The notes under the pieces were generated by a model. It was not told where the DNA came from. It searched no databases and saw nothing but the letters and a program-made list of their open reading frames with translations. 64,000 nucleotides of DNA, taken from positions 10,110,137 to 10,174,136 of the forward strand of contig NC_034013.1 of assembly GCF_000346465.2 (NCBI RefSeq), given 5' to 3'. The position numbers and the translations under genes are program-made. The first letter of the stretch is position 1, and every line of letters starts with the position of its first letter. This document shows, piece by piece, positions 46,721 through 57,600 of the stretch. This stretch comes from Prunus persica. Lineage: Eukaryota; Streptophyta; Magnoliopsida; Rosales; Rosaceae.

Positions 46721-47299
46721 GATACCAACCCTAGTTTCTTTTTCTTTATATTTTATCAAATAAGGGAAAAACAAAAACCATTGTTCAGAGAAATCAAACC
46801 TGCAATTAAACAAGCATATAAAAAAAGACTATTATTTTAAAAACAACTTTGTCAATTTTCAGACGACGCTAGAACAACTGACGAACCGTCGTGGTCTACG
46901 GTCGTCTTATTTAGTTGATGTAGTTGTCTTCAAAGTTGGAAACTTTCCCTCTTTGTCTGTATATTTTATCAAACTTGGAAAGAAGTAAAATGATTTTGGC
47001 CAGAAAAAAGGTAAAAAGATTTTTCAAACAAAAAACGTATGAGCATGCAAAACAGTAACCAAAATAGTGAAAATGAAAGCTTACCTTTTGCGTGCAATGA
47101 AAGCAAGAGGAAGATGATCGATGTTTAAGTTCAGAGACGACGAAGAAGACGAGAGGAAGACGATGAGAAACTCTGACAATGCTCTGACAAGGAAAAAAGA
47201 CGAAAAGGTTTCTCTGGGAGATTGAAATTTTTAATCGGGTTTGGAAACAGTGCATGTGTAAGTCGAAAAGTTGCTTACATATAAAACCATTTCAAAAAA

Positions 47300-49465
47300 A
47301 TAATACGGCGGTTACATTTAACTACGTCGTTTTTAACTAACACGACGCAATATTTTTCGTTCGACGTGGAATCATTTCATTTAACGTCGTTAGGTTTAAT
47401 ATAACCGACGTGGATTTTAATTTTTAAATTATGAATAGAATTTTTTTTCCCGTGACCTTTCAGTTTATTTTTCAATTACAGTGCGTTATAAATAGAGTTT
47501 TTTTTCCGGAGGAAATTTAAAACGAAGGAAATTAATATTCTGCAATATGTAAAGTTTCTTTTTTGGATGACAGATTTAAATAAAATAAGAATATAAAAAC
47601 AACAAATGTGTAAGTCAAGTAGACGAAAAGTTGCTTACATATAAAACCATTTCAAAAAAATAATACGGCGGTTACATATAACTACGACGTATAAATTACA
47701 AAATACGACGGTACATTTAACTTCGGACGTGGTAAATAAATACGACAGTAGTTTGTAGGTACCGTCGTAGTAAACTCAAAAATTAAAGTACATAAGTAAT
47801 AACTCGCGTCATGGTAGATTATTTAACACGTCGTTTTTATTAATTTACCGACGTGGATTTTTGTAATATACGTCGATCATACCGACGTTGATTTTACAAT
47901 TTAAACGGCGGTTGTTTTGTAAGGACCGCTGTTGGTTTTAAAAATTTATTCTATAAATTTGTCGCTTTCATTCATTTTCGGTTTACATTTAAGGTTCCAA
48001 GTTCTTCCTCTCTTACTCGCATCAAATATATGTCCACAAGAAGAAGCTTGTCAACTAGCCTTCTCACTTCCTTGATCAAGCCTGATAGGACACTTAGTGC
48101 TTCTGAATACTCCTTGCTTTCCATCAAAAGAGATGCAAGCCTGGCCTCCACTCGCTGTCGAAGGAAAGTTCGCTTCTCAGGGAAATCTGAAGATCAGATG
48201 TGCCTGATCCTCTGCTTGATTTTCTTGCCTAAGAAGATCCGTCGGATTTGTGATAGCCTCTTCCTTTATCCGTAGAGCTTCAGAAGAAGAAGATGGGTTT
48301 CAAGAATGCGATAAAGAATAGAAATGGCTTCAGATGGCCTCTAAAGCATGGGCAATTGAATCAGTAGTTTCTGGGAGATATGATGAAGACATTGTCAATG
48401 CTTTGAACTACACAAGTCCTGCAGAAAGATATGTTAAAGAAACTGAAACAACGGCGGTTTTCTGTTCTACCGTCGTCTTTTCTCGTCGTCTATATTAAGT
48501 TAAGATGGCGGTAGATTTATAATTACCGACGTAGATTATTTTGTTAAACGTCGTTAAGTGTACTACAACCGACGTGGATTTTAATTTTAAATTATAAATA
48601 GAGTTTTTTTTCCCGTATTCTTTCAGTTTTAGTTTTCAATTCCAAAGCGTGATAAATAGATTTTTCTTTCCCGAGGAAATTTAAAATGAGGGAAATTAAT
48701 GTTCTAGAATTTGTAAACTAACACGACGCAATATTTGCAAATCTGTGTCATCTGTTAAGATTATGATGTGGAACAGAGTTCCATCTGGTAAGATTTCGTA
48801 ACCCTTGGGATCTCAGACAAATCTGATTATGTCGGCGGTGTTCTATATAAACCGTCGTGGTTATTTCAATTCTTGTCATTAAGTAGATCTACCGACGTAG
48901 GATAAGAAAATCAAAGAAAAAAATTGTTAACAAAAATTCTTATTAAGACGACCGTTAAAATTAAAGGTACGACGTATAAAATGAATAAATACGACGATAA
49001 ATTTTATTGTACGATTTAAAGATAACGTCGTAGAACTATACGAGAATGACGTCGTTATATTTATATTTTCCGTCGTTGTAAATTAATTTAATACGGCGAT
49101 ATTTTGTATTTTAAAGCCGTGGATTTGTTTGTAATTATACGGCGTCTTATACGAAAACCTCGTCGTGTTATTTTATGAGTAAAAACGGCAGTTTTTATTG
49201 AAATCGTCGTCTTTACTTTCTACGTCGGTCGATTCATAACTTCTGCCGTTCTTTGTTGGCATTGATTTTACACTGCGGAAATCTGTTTCAAATAGACGTC
49301 GGTTGTTTAATTATGTACGTCGTTGTTTTTGAACAGCCATTTGAAACTCCATTTTTTTAGTTGTCTAAGGTTGTATTACACGACGGTGTTTTTAGAACCG
49401 TCGTCTTTTTATAAACCACGACGGTTTTCACTTAGACCGTCGTTGTTTTCTGGTCGTCTTTTTCA
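47300..49465. repeat. Right subterminal array of CGACG/CGTCG words
   Basis: Words such as GACGTGGA, ACCGTCGT and ACGACGGT run from about 47300 to 49460, except across the captured RPN6 fragment. Two internal duplications are visible. AAAAGTTGCTTACATATAAA with AATACGGCGGTTACAT occurs at 47264-47320 and again at 47627-47680. A segment with TTTTTTTTCCCG, GATAAATAGA-TTT and GGAAATTTAAAA-GA-GGAAATTAAT occurs at 47412-47555 and 48571-48715. This is the 5' side of the element and probably its main promoter region. Confidence 0.8.
47998..48392 (-). pseudogene. Captured, rearranged fragment of RPN6 (26S proteasome subunit) inside the CACTA element
   Basis: Read on the minus strand it starts MSSSYLPETTDSIAHALEA. 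It continues, with small frameshifts, through EAISILYRIL, SSSSEALRIKEEAITN and DLLRQENQAED. It then jumps to GTSDLQISL and EKRTFLRQRVEARLASLLME, and ends near VRRLVDKLLLVDIYLM. These are pieces of the N-terminal ~170 residues of RPN6/PSMD11, a lid subunit of the 26S proteasome, in the right order but with at least two internal deletions. CGACG words stop at its borders, so it is foreign to the element. It points the same way as the element genes. A duplicated host gene next to the transposon is not an alternative, since it lies inside the terminal repeats. Confidence 0.85.
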
Positions 49466-49483
49466 CTTTTTGTAGTAGTGAAA
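49451..49483 (-). repeat. CACTA terminal inverted repeat, right, with target duplication
   Basis: The end TTTTTGTAGTAGTG at 49467-49480 is the inverse of the left terminus. AAA at 49481-49483 is the target duplication. Confidence 0.9.
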
Positions 49484-49546
49484 TACAAAATCTAAAACTA
49501 AAACCAAAAGTAAATGCAATGCAATAGAAAATAACACTATTTAAAT

Positions 49547-49973
49547 CTAAAATTTAACCTTTCGAGGCTTGGAAGAACTCTTAAATTCCTCAATTCTCGA
49601 TGCATTATCGATATTATTAGCAAACTCTATCTCAATGTGGAGGATCATACAGTCAGTAAGAAATTCATCAGCTAAGTTGCTTCGAAGTCAATTCTTAATA
49701 ATTCTCATACATGAGAAAGCTCGTTCTGTTGTTGCTGTAGAAATATGAAGAGTCAACACCAACCGAATCAATCTGTCAAGGAAAATATAGTTTTCTGCCA
49801 AAGTTGTTTCCACCAATTGTTGACATAACTGAGGAAGAGTAGTGGTTTCCTTAAAGCAAGGAAAGAGATGCATATTATTTTGACAATGTACTAGATGATG
49901 ACCCATCATTCTTTTTCTTAAAAAAAGACAACAAATTCTTTGTTCTCTTGGGATTCCGATTGTGATCCGACAT
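49547..49973 (-). pseudogene. Collapsed hAT transposase gene (ZMYM1/TTF-type)
   Basis: On the minus strand an N-terminus, MSDHNRNPKRTKNLLSFFKK, starts at 49973. After a stretch it passes by a frame change directly into the C-terminal dimerisation region: LDRLIRLVLTLHISTATTER, AFSCMRIIK, then after an in-frame TGA, LRSNLADEFLTDC. The stop lies at 49549-49547. Full proteins of this type exceed 600 residues, so nearly the whole transposase has been deleted, leaving head and tail fused. It cannot be active. Confidence 0.8.
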
Positions 49974-50429
49974 AATAAAAGATAGCCTATGAATTAGAAA
50001 AAAACTTAATCAAACATACCAACAAAAAATCAAACAAATTCTCATAATAGCATCTCAACAAAACCAAATCAAAAATTATAATTCATCCATAATTAAACAC
50101 TAGAATACTCAATTTTAACAAAATCTCAAATCAAAGCTTTAGAATAAATCCCTAATCAAAGCCCTAATTAATTTCAAAAAAATCTTAAAATTATAATTCA
50201 TCCCTAATTAAACCCTAGAATACTCAATTTTAAATTAAAACTATAATTAAAGATATATAGCAAAGGAGAAGGAGAGAATGAGAATGATACCTTGTTGGTG
50301 ACAAAAGGAGAGGAGAAGATGTTGTTGCCAAGTTGCCCACCCAAGATAATAGAAGATGTAGCCAATAGAAGAAGAATTTGACCCAAAAAAAGAAGAAGAG
50401 AGAAACTTGCTGCTGCTGTCTGGTAGCAA

Positions 50430-50430
<1 letters not shown>

Positions 50431-50486
<56 letters not shown>
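50431..50486. repeat. (GA)n microsatellite
   Basis: A nearly pure GA tract. The Arg-Glu and Ser-Leu repeats in frames crossing it are its translations. Confidence 0.95.
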
Positions 50487-50491
<5 letters not shown>

Positions 50492-50689
50492 GTATTCTAA
50501 TGGCCAAAGAGAAAGATAGAAAAGATGGGACCACATGGATGGGCAACATATGGGTAGGGTTTGTTTTTAATTCTTTTTATTTTTGGACTAGGCTTATAAC
50601 ACATATAGGTCTCTTTTTTTTTTTTTGAAAATTTTTGGGCTGGGTGCCTGGGCTGGTCGTGTCCTATAAGAATCTGTATAATTTAAGGC

Positions 50690-51565
50690 CAGTTTCGATA
50701 ATTAACCCTACTTAATCAACAACAACCCAAGTTTTAGAATTGTTCTTCTTCGAGTTGAAATTGTTATGTTGTTGACTTCAAAAAATAAAATAAAATAAAA
50801 AGACCTAAGTTAAGGAAACTTAGGATGATAGTCCATCTCCTTTCATGAATGTATAATGTATCATAGGCCAACGGCAATATTATGTTTAGCTAATCAAATT
50901 TGTTTTGTCTTGTTCGGATTTTACTGTTTGGATTGGCATTTACTCCAGCAAAATGTAAATACGAAAAAACATAACTTTATTTGTATTAATGCAGATAAGA
51001 TTAAATTGAGGATTTCACTAGTAAACTCATTTTAGCGTGACATAATATACAAAAGCCCTTATAGAGCCTATTTAGTCACTTGTTATTTTCTAATTGGTTC
51101 TTTTAAAATTTTACTATCCAATTAGATACCCAAAAAAAAAAAATAGAAAATGACATACTAAAATGAGTTTTTGAATAAATACTTGACCAAAGAGTCGTCA
51201 CCTTAAATTAGCTAACAAAAATATTACTTGAATACATTAATTAAAACCAAAGTTTATCAGTCCTCTCAATAGCAATATAGAATCTCATTAGGATTTTAAT
51301 TAGATTAACAAATACGGATAAGATTAAGTTGATAGACTCTCATTATCTAACTAGTACTAGTAATCCTGCTAGACACAGGAGGTTTTGCACTATAAATACC
51401 TTATCAAACCCACCTGATTTTGTACGCTTAATTCCATCGATCCTTCCAAGTTGTTTTCTTTTCGTTTTCTCTGGTTCAGTTTTTATTGCTTCAAGTAGTT
51501 TTCTTAGCTTTCTCAGATTTATTTTTGAGTGAAAGAGATAGAGCAAGAGTTAGAAGAAGGTAACA
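50690..51565 (+). repeat. Promoter side of hexose transporter copy 2, duplicated from 13555-14093
   Basis: Homology with copy 1 resumes at CAGTTTCGATAATT and continues through AATTGTTCTTCTTCGAGTTGAA, TTGTCTTGTTCGGATTTTACTG and TTTACTCCAGCAAAATG to the start codon. This copy has an extra stretch of about 300 bp, roughly 51005-51285, that copy 1 lacks. Confidence 0.8.
51391..51398 (+). promoter_or_regulatory. TATA box of hexose transporter copy 2
   Basis: TATAAATA lies about 170 bp before the start codon, in the same context as in copy 1. Confidence 0.7.
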
Positions 51566-53520
51566 ATGGCTGGGGGCGGTATAGCTCCATCGAGTGGTAG
51601 AAAACAATACCCCGGTAAACTCACAGCTAGGGTTCTTATAACATGTATTGTTGCGGCTACCGGTGGTTTGATTTTTGGGTACGACCTTGGAGTTTCAGGT
51701 ATGTAACTTCTTTTTTTCACAACCTAGTTTTATTTTATGTATGCATGCATCCTTTAATTTCTAGAATTACCATGCAGTGTTTATAAGAATATACATAACA
51801 TCGTATTTGATTTGGTGATTATGCAGGCGGTGTGACATCCATGGACTCTTTCTTGAAACAGTTCTTTCCAGCAGTTTACCAGAAAGAATCTTCGATCAAG
51901 CCTTCCGACGATCAGTACTGCAAATTCGATAGCCAGACACTTACACTTTTCACATCTTCGCTATATTTGGCTGCTCTAGTTGCATGCATTTTTGCATCAA
52001 CTATAACCAGAGTGTGTGGTCGGAGGCTCACAATGATCTTGGGTGGAGTTCTTTTCTTGGCTGGTGCCTTGGTCAATGCCTTTGCTAATGCTGTTTGGAT
52101 GCTTTATGTTGGTCGTCTTCTTCTTGGTTTTGGTATTGGATGTGCCAATCAGGTACCCATGATTATGATTTTCTTTTTTGCTATATAGATTATACTTTAT
52201 GAATTTTAGGTTATTTGCAATCCAGTTTGTTATTTCGCGTACTTTTTACAAACCCTAATCCATTTGTTTTAATTCTTTTTGAGCAGTCTGTGCCTATCTA
52301 TGTCTCTGAAACAGCCCCATCTAAATACCGTGGTGCTCTCAACATGATGTTCCAATTGTCGATCACAATTGGAATCCTTGCTGCTGGTGTGCTTAACTAT
52401 TTCTTTGCCGAGATCAAAGGCGGTGGGGGATGGCGTTTGAGTTTGGGAGGTGCTGCAGTCCCTGCCATTATAATCATAGTTGGAGCATTGTTTTTACCCG
52501 ATACACCAAACTCCTTGGTCGAGCGTGGCAGGCATGAGGAAGCCAAAGCTCAGCTTCTTAAGCTCAGAGGAGTTCCTAATGTTGATGAGGAGTTTAATGA
52601 CCTAGTTGCGGCCAGTGAAGCATCCAAGTTGGTAAAACACCCATGGGTTAGCTTGTTGAGCAGGAAATATAGACCCCAGCTTGTGTTTGCAATCGGCATC
52701 CCCGCCTTCCAGCAACTCACCGGCATGAACGTGATCACGTTTTATGCTCCTGTCTTGTTCAAAACAATGGGGTTTGGAAGCAAAGCTTCTCTCATGTCAG
52801 CTGTCATCACCAATCTGGTTAATGCTTTAGCTACATTTGTCTCAATTCTCACTGTTGATAAAGTTGGAAGGAGGAAGCTTTTCTTACAGGGTGGTTGCCA
52901 AATGCTCCTCATGCAGGTATGTTAAAGAGTACAAGTTCCTTTTTTATTTCCCTCTTTGTTTTATTTTCTTCTATTTTTATGGTTTACTTCCTTCAATTTC
53001 GTACAAAAAAATCACAATTTAATGTTTTTTTTTTTCCTTTTGTTGGCATTTTTAGGTGGCTGTTGGAATTGCTATGGCTGTTAAATTTGGGGTCAGCGGC
53101 AACCCTGGAAAGTTGACACTAGGGTTTGCAGTTCCCTTGGTGCTCTTAATCTGTGTTTACGTTGCTGGATTTGCCTGGTCTTGGGGGCCTCTAGGATGGT
53201 TGGTGCCCAGTGAAATTTTCCCACTTGAAGTAAGGTCTGCTGCTCAGGCTATCAATGTCTCCGTCAACATGATCTTCACCTTTGCCATAGCTCAAGTCTT
53301 CACAGCCATGCTCTGCCACATGAAGTTTGGCTTGTTCTTCTTCTTCTCAGTCTGTGTGGTGGTGATGAGCATTTTCATCTACAAATTGTTGCCCGAAACG
53401 AAAGGAGTTCCAATTGAAGAAATGCACACTGTGTGGGAGAATCATCCATATTGGCGGAAGTATGTTGTTAAAGATGAAGGCATTGCCATGGGTAAGGGCA
53501 AGGGAGGACAGAGTGCCTAA
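51566..53520 (+). CDS. Sugar transport protein (STP-type monosaccharide/H+ symporter), copy 2
   Basis: Exons 51566-51698, 51827-52152, 52287-52916 and 53056-53520 have exactly the same lengths and phases as copy 1, giving 517 residues. I count eight amino-acid differences: Gly12Arg, one Val to Ile in ACVFAS, Lys to Arg in GKHEEA, Val to Ala in SEVSKL, Thr to Ser in WVTLLS, Ser to Lys in FGSSASL, Phe to Tyr in NHPFWRKY, and Ala to Gly in KDEAIAMG. All family motifs and both lid cysteines are kept, and no frame damage is present. The function is therefore the same hexose/H+ uptake. Introns are also closely similar, with small indels. Any difference in use would come from the promoter, which here follows a large transposon insertion. 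Confidence 0.95.
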
Positions 53521-53867
53521 AGTTTGTTTTTGTTTTAGATTTTCTCTATATTTTATAAATTTTTATAAACTTTTTAGGTTTAATTTCGGTCTGGAAAATT
53601 TTGTTGGATACTGGATTTCTTTTTTGATGTGTCTGATTGGATTAAATTTATTTATTTTAAAATTGATTTATCTTCAGATTGTCAATTGTGCCCTAGATGC
53701 CCAAACTTATATAACGCTTATGCATGTGTATCCGAAGGCCCAATTTATTTCAACCACTTGAATGATAGATTCAAATCTTCATATTTTGAAAATCATTATT
53801 ATGATAAGAAATTTTAATTTAGGGGCGAGACCACTCAAATAAAACTCCTTTGTGAGCCTTTTATCAA

Positions 53868-54313
53868 GAGTGCTGTTATTTACATCCCTGTTTTATTTTC
53901 TCACACACCTTATCTTCTCACCCACCATGTAAATTTGAAAAAATAAAATCCTATCTTTCCACCCATCATTATTCCTAAAATACCATTTAATTATTAATTC
54001 AAGAAAATTCTCTTTGCTATTCCATTAGGGATGCTGATCCTTTGCTTTGGTTTTTCTCATAATTAAAACATACAAATATATTTTCCTTAAAACGTAAATT
54101 AATTCCCTCTCTCATTCATTATTTGGCGTCTCTTTGTTTAAGTAATGAGTTTTTTCCCTTTTTAATTCTTATGAAATTGAGTTTTTATTTTAGGGTTGAT
54201 GTTGTTTCCTTAAGTCCTTGAAAGTCATTTTTCAAAGGGGTAAATTTGTATATAAAATTTTGAAGATAAGATGAGTGGGAAAATAAGACAGATGAGTGAA
54301 AATAGCAGCACTC
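53868..54313. mobile_element. MITE-like insertion, 446 bp, in the 3' flank of copy 2
   Basis: The ends are inverted: GAGTGCTGTTATTTACATCC on the left and GAGTGCTGCTATTTTCACTC as the reverse complement of the right. The 3' flank of hexose transporter copy 1 has no such insert at the matching point (TTTTATCAA-ACCCATAAGG), so the insertion happened after the duplication. There is no coding capacity. A clear target duplication is not visible. Confidence 0.8.
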
Positions 54314-54371
54314 ATAGACCCATAGGGATGAAAGTTACAAAACTCCCCATTAAAGTGGAAAACACATTGCA

Positions 54372-54480
54372 AGTGGCTTTTAACTCAAGTGATTACAAGT
54401 ATTTACCCTAGCAATCGAGGTCAAAGATTGAATTCCCCCTCCTCAATATCGCATATATCAAAAACGGAAAACACAATTTG
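54372..54480 (+). mobile_element. SINE-like retroposon, related to 1766-1915
   Basis: TTAACTCAAGTGATTACAAG resembles a tRNA-type box A, and CGAGGTCAAAGATTGAATTCC a degenerate box B. An A-rich tail follows. The matching place in copy 1 lacks it. Confidence 0.5.
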
Positions 54481-54699
54481 TCAGAAGGAATTAACTTGAT
54501 GGGTCAACATTTATGTCTGCTTTACGTGCCAGATCAATTCTCATGAAGAAATTGGAAGAAGTGTGCCCCTAACAGTTGGGTTTAACAATTCATAGAGATA
54601 CGGCGAGAAAAATCCCCACAAAAAGATAGAAAACAAATCTGTCACAATGGTCAAATAAATGAGGTTGAATATGCATTATGCATATGATGTTCTATATAA

Positions 54700-57600
54700 C
54701 AATCCAAATTAATCGCCATTGACAGTTGAAACATTTCTCTTTTTTCTCTGGACTACATTTACATTACCGACTGTTGACGTGGCAGACTGAATCTCTGGGA
54801 AAATTCCACAAAACTCACCCCGCCAGGTATCCCAAGGAGTACAGAGTAAGGCTTCTAGAAAAATCATTCATTAATTTCATGTAGCTGTGAAGAATTGTCT
54901 GCATGACCTCCATCCGTGGTTCTAATTGCCCTATTGGTATGTGTTTACTTTGAACAAGTATTTATTTATAAAAGTTTTTGTCAAGTTGAGGGATCATTCT
55001 GCCATCCCTGAAGTCAAAAAGTATTTTTTTTTTCTGGGTCAAGTGACAATATGAACATGGATTATTATATGGTCTTTCTACATCAAAGTTGGAGTCTTGG
55101 ACCGCATTCATACCTCTCAACGAGCCTTGACAGCAATTGGGTACAAAACATGACTAAGCCACACACCCACACACACTAATCTAGAATTGGCAATCGGGGC
55201 ACTCGATATTAAATTTAATTACTAGAAATTAAAGCTTGTAAATAACAAATTTCTATTTTTTTTATAAAAAAAGAAAAAGAAATTATGATTGAATTTTTAT
55301 TTTCCAAGAGTTCTATTTCGTGGCTTACGAGCTACAATCACTTTCCCACATCATTACGAGTTTGGATTGGACCACCCACGTACTTATTTATTTGGCAATA
55401 AATAATAATGTCCTTATAGTCAAAATTGTGTCGTGTGCAAACCTTAGTTAACTTAGTTATCCTTGTAAAAGCATAATAAGTTATTCACACTGCACCGGAT
55501 TATGCGCTGAAAAATTATTGTATGTCATGATAACATCGCTAGAATACCATATGAACGTTGTTTTGAATTCACTAAAATTGTAACACATGTTGGATTTAAA
55601 ATTTAAATTCAAGGTATAGTATATAATAGTTGTATACATGTTAAAATAATGATTAAAGAAAATATGATCATTTGGAAGAGAGAAGACTAGAATCCCTACA
55701 AGCTCACACGTCAACAAATTCTTGACTTGTCACTATATGCAACAATTATTCTGCTATATATATATATACATACATAAAAGGCGTCGGCCAGTTTCTTTTC
55801 CTATAAATGTGCCGACCATACGTTCCCTCCATTCCAATTTATGTCCCATCAAAGCCAAAGAATCGAAGACGATGCTTACAACTCGAAATGGCATGCAAAA
55901 TGGAATGCATGCATAATGCTTTGCTTTGCCCTAAAGCAATTGCCACCGCCCAATCCATCCCCCACTGGCGTTTTATTTTTCAAGTTTAAACGCCGCACCC
56001 CCCAAGCTACGCCTAGCTAGCATTAGCATATGCACCAAAGACAACCTTCGCCTAGTACTTCCAATTGTAATGCATAATAATTATCTATGTTTGATGTAAC
56101 ATCGTTGGGGATTTTTATTCTGGGTTTGGTTTCCAATTTGATTTTATATTGTGGCAGGTCATTAATCAAGGAGAGTGCATGGATTAGGCTCTTAAACTAG
56201 GATTAGGAGGCAGATAATTAGGGGTGTTCTTTGTGTTAGTTTATCTTATCTAATGAACATGAGATTGTGAATTTTATAGTCCTGTCCTGTCTTATTTTTC
56301 GTTACAATCTTATCTAACTAACCTAACTGACATAGGATTGGTGTGTGCGTGTGTTTTTTATTTTATGGTTGGCCACTACTACTAGATCTTGGGGGGTTAC
56401 AATTAAGCTAAGCTGATCCAAGTTTTGCCTCATTCTTTTTCAGTTCGGACAACTACAATTTCATCAATTGTCACTGTATTCTTCTCTTACAGTTCAATTA
56501 GATTTTTAAACCTATAAATCTTCTAAGACATACCAAGTCGTACTTAGACACATAAATAAGTCATGTACCAGTTCAAATCTCTCCTTTCGTACTTTAAATT
56601 AGATTTAAATAGAATATTATTTATATTTTAAAAAAAATTCAAACCTCAAAAAAAGACTAAAAATTGTGCATGCCATAACAATTTGTCGACACCTAATTTG
56701 ACTGGCCGTCAGGGGTTAAGAAAAGAAAATGTGAGGCCTATTATTTTATAGAAAAACGTTAAAAGAAAATTATAGTATTTTGAAAAGTTGGTAGAGTTAA
56801 GAAAGTATAATTGGTTGAAGAAAAAGTTAATATAATTATGGAAGATGGGGAAAAAACCTACTTCTTTTTTTATACAATGCAAAAAACCATGTTTATCAAA
56901 TTTTGTTCACTAAATAAGGTTGCAGTAAAATACAAACAAGCAGGAACGCATGTGCATATTGGGTTGTATAGCCCACACGGAATTTTTATTTTATTTTTAA
57001 ATATCATGCAGTCTTGATAAAAAATTAAAAATAAAATACCATGTAGTTAAATAGCCACAGCCCAACCCAAATTAAAAATATAAAATCCTTATTGTTTTAC
57101 ATAAATTGTTAACATGTTCTATTTACACATTATAATGTCGCCGGATCATTATTGAAATCCTAATAAGTAGGTAAAGAATATTTTAATGATGAATCAACAC
57201 ATGTTACAAAATATATCGCGACACATCATTTGGTGACTAAATTTTATAAATAAATTTACTTACTCTAAAATTATTCGAAGAAAGATAAATATTCGGCTCT
57301 TCTAGCCAAGTGTTGCCATAGGGGAAGATCGGTGTACCTTCAGTAGCCTAGACTACTTGGTCATTGAACCCCAGACAGATTTACCTTATGTAGCCTAGCC
57401 ATTGAACCCCAAACAAATAGATTTATTCTTATTACGCTTTCATAACATCCTTTTCTCTTCATTAACTAGTAACATCCCCTTGATTAAGAAAAAAATAACC
57501 TAGTAACATCCCCTCTTTAAATTTATTTAATCAGGCAAGTAACATCCTCTTTTAAGTTAGGGCGAACACGCCATATCCCCTCCTTCCCTCCTCCCAAAAT

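Larger units (their letters stand above)
35917..49480 (-). mobile_element. Full-length CACTA (En/Spm) DNA transposon, 13,564 bp
   Basis: The left end reads CACTACTACAAAAAAGC. The right end, reverse-complemented, reads CACTACTACAAAAAGTG. The first 14 bases are identical, and AAAAAGACGAC follows in both, giving about 28 bp of imperfect inverted repeat. Flanking AAA on both sides is the 3-bp target duplication. Both element genes read on the minus strand, so the right end is the 5' side. The first gene (46398-42799) encodes a TNPA-like protein and, further on, a ULP1 protease domain. The second (40879-37529) encodes TNP2. A captured RPN6 fragment sits near the 5' side. Short CGACG/CGTCG words cover the non-coding parts. 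One nonsense codon in TNP2 and an unresolved junction in the TNPA gene mean that current autonomy is doubtful. Confidence 0.95.

Noticed and set aside
50204..50628. Ser-Leu and Arg-Glu repeat proteins on both strands
   Set aside because: They are translations of a GA/CT microsatellite.
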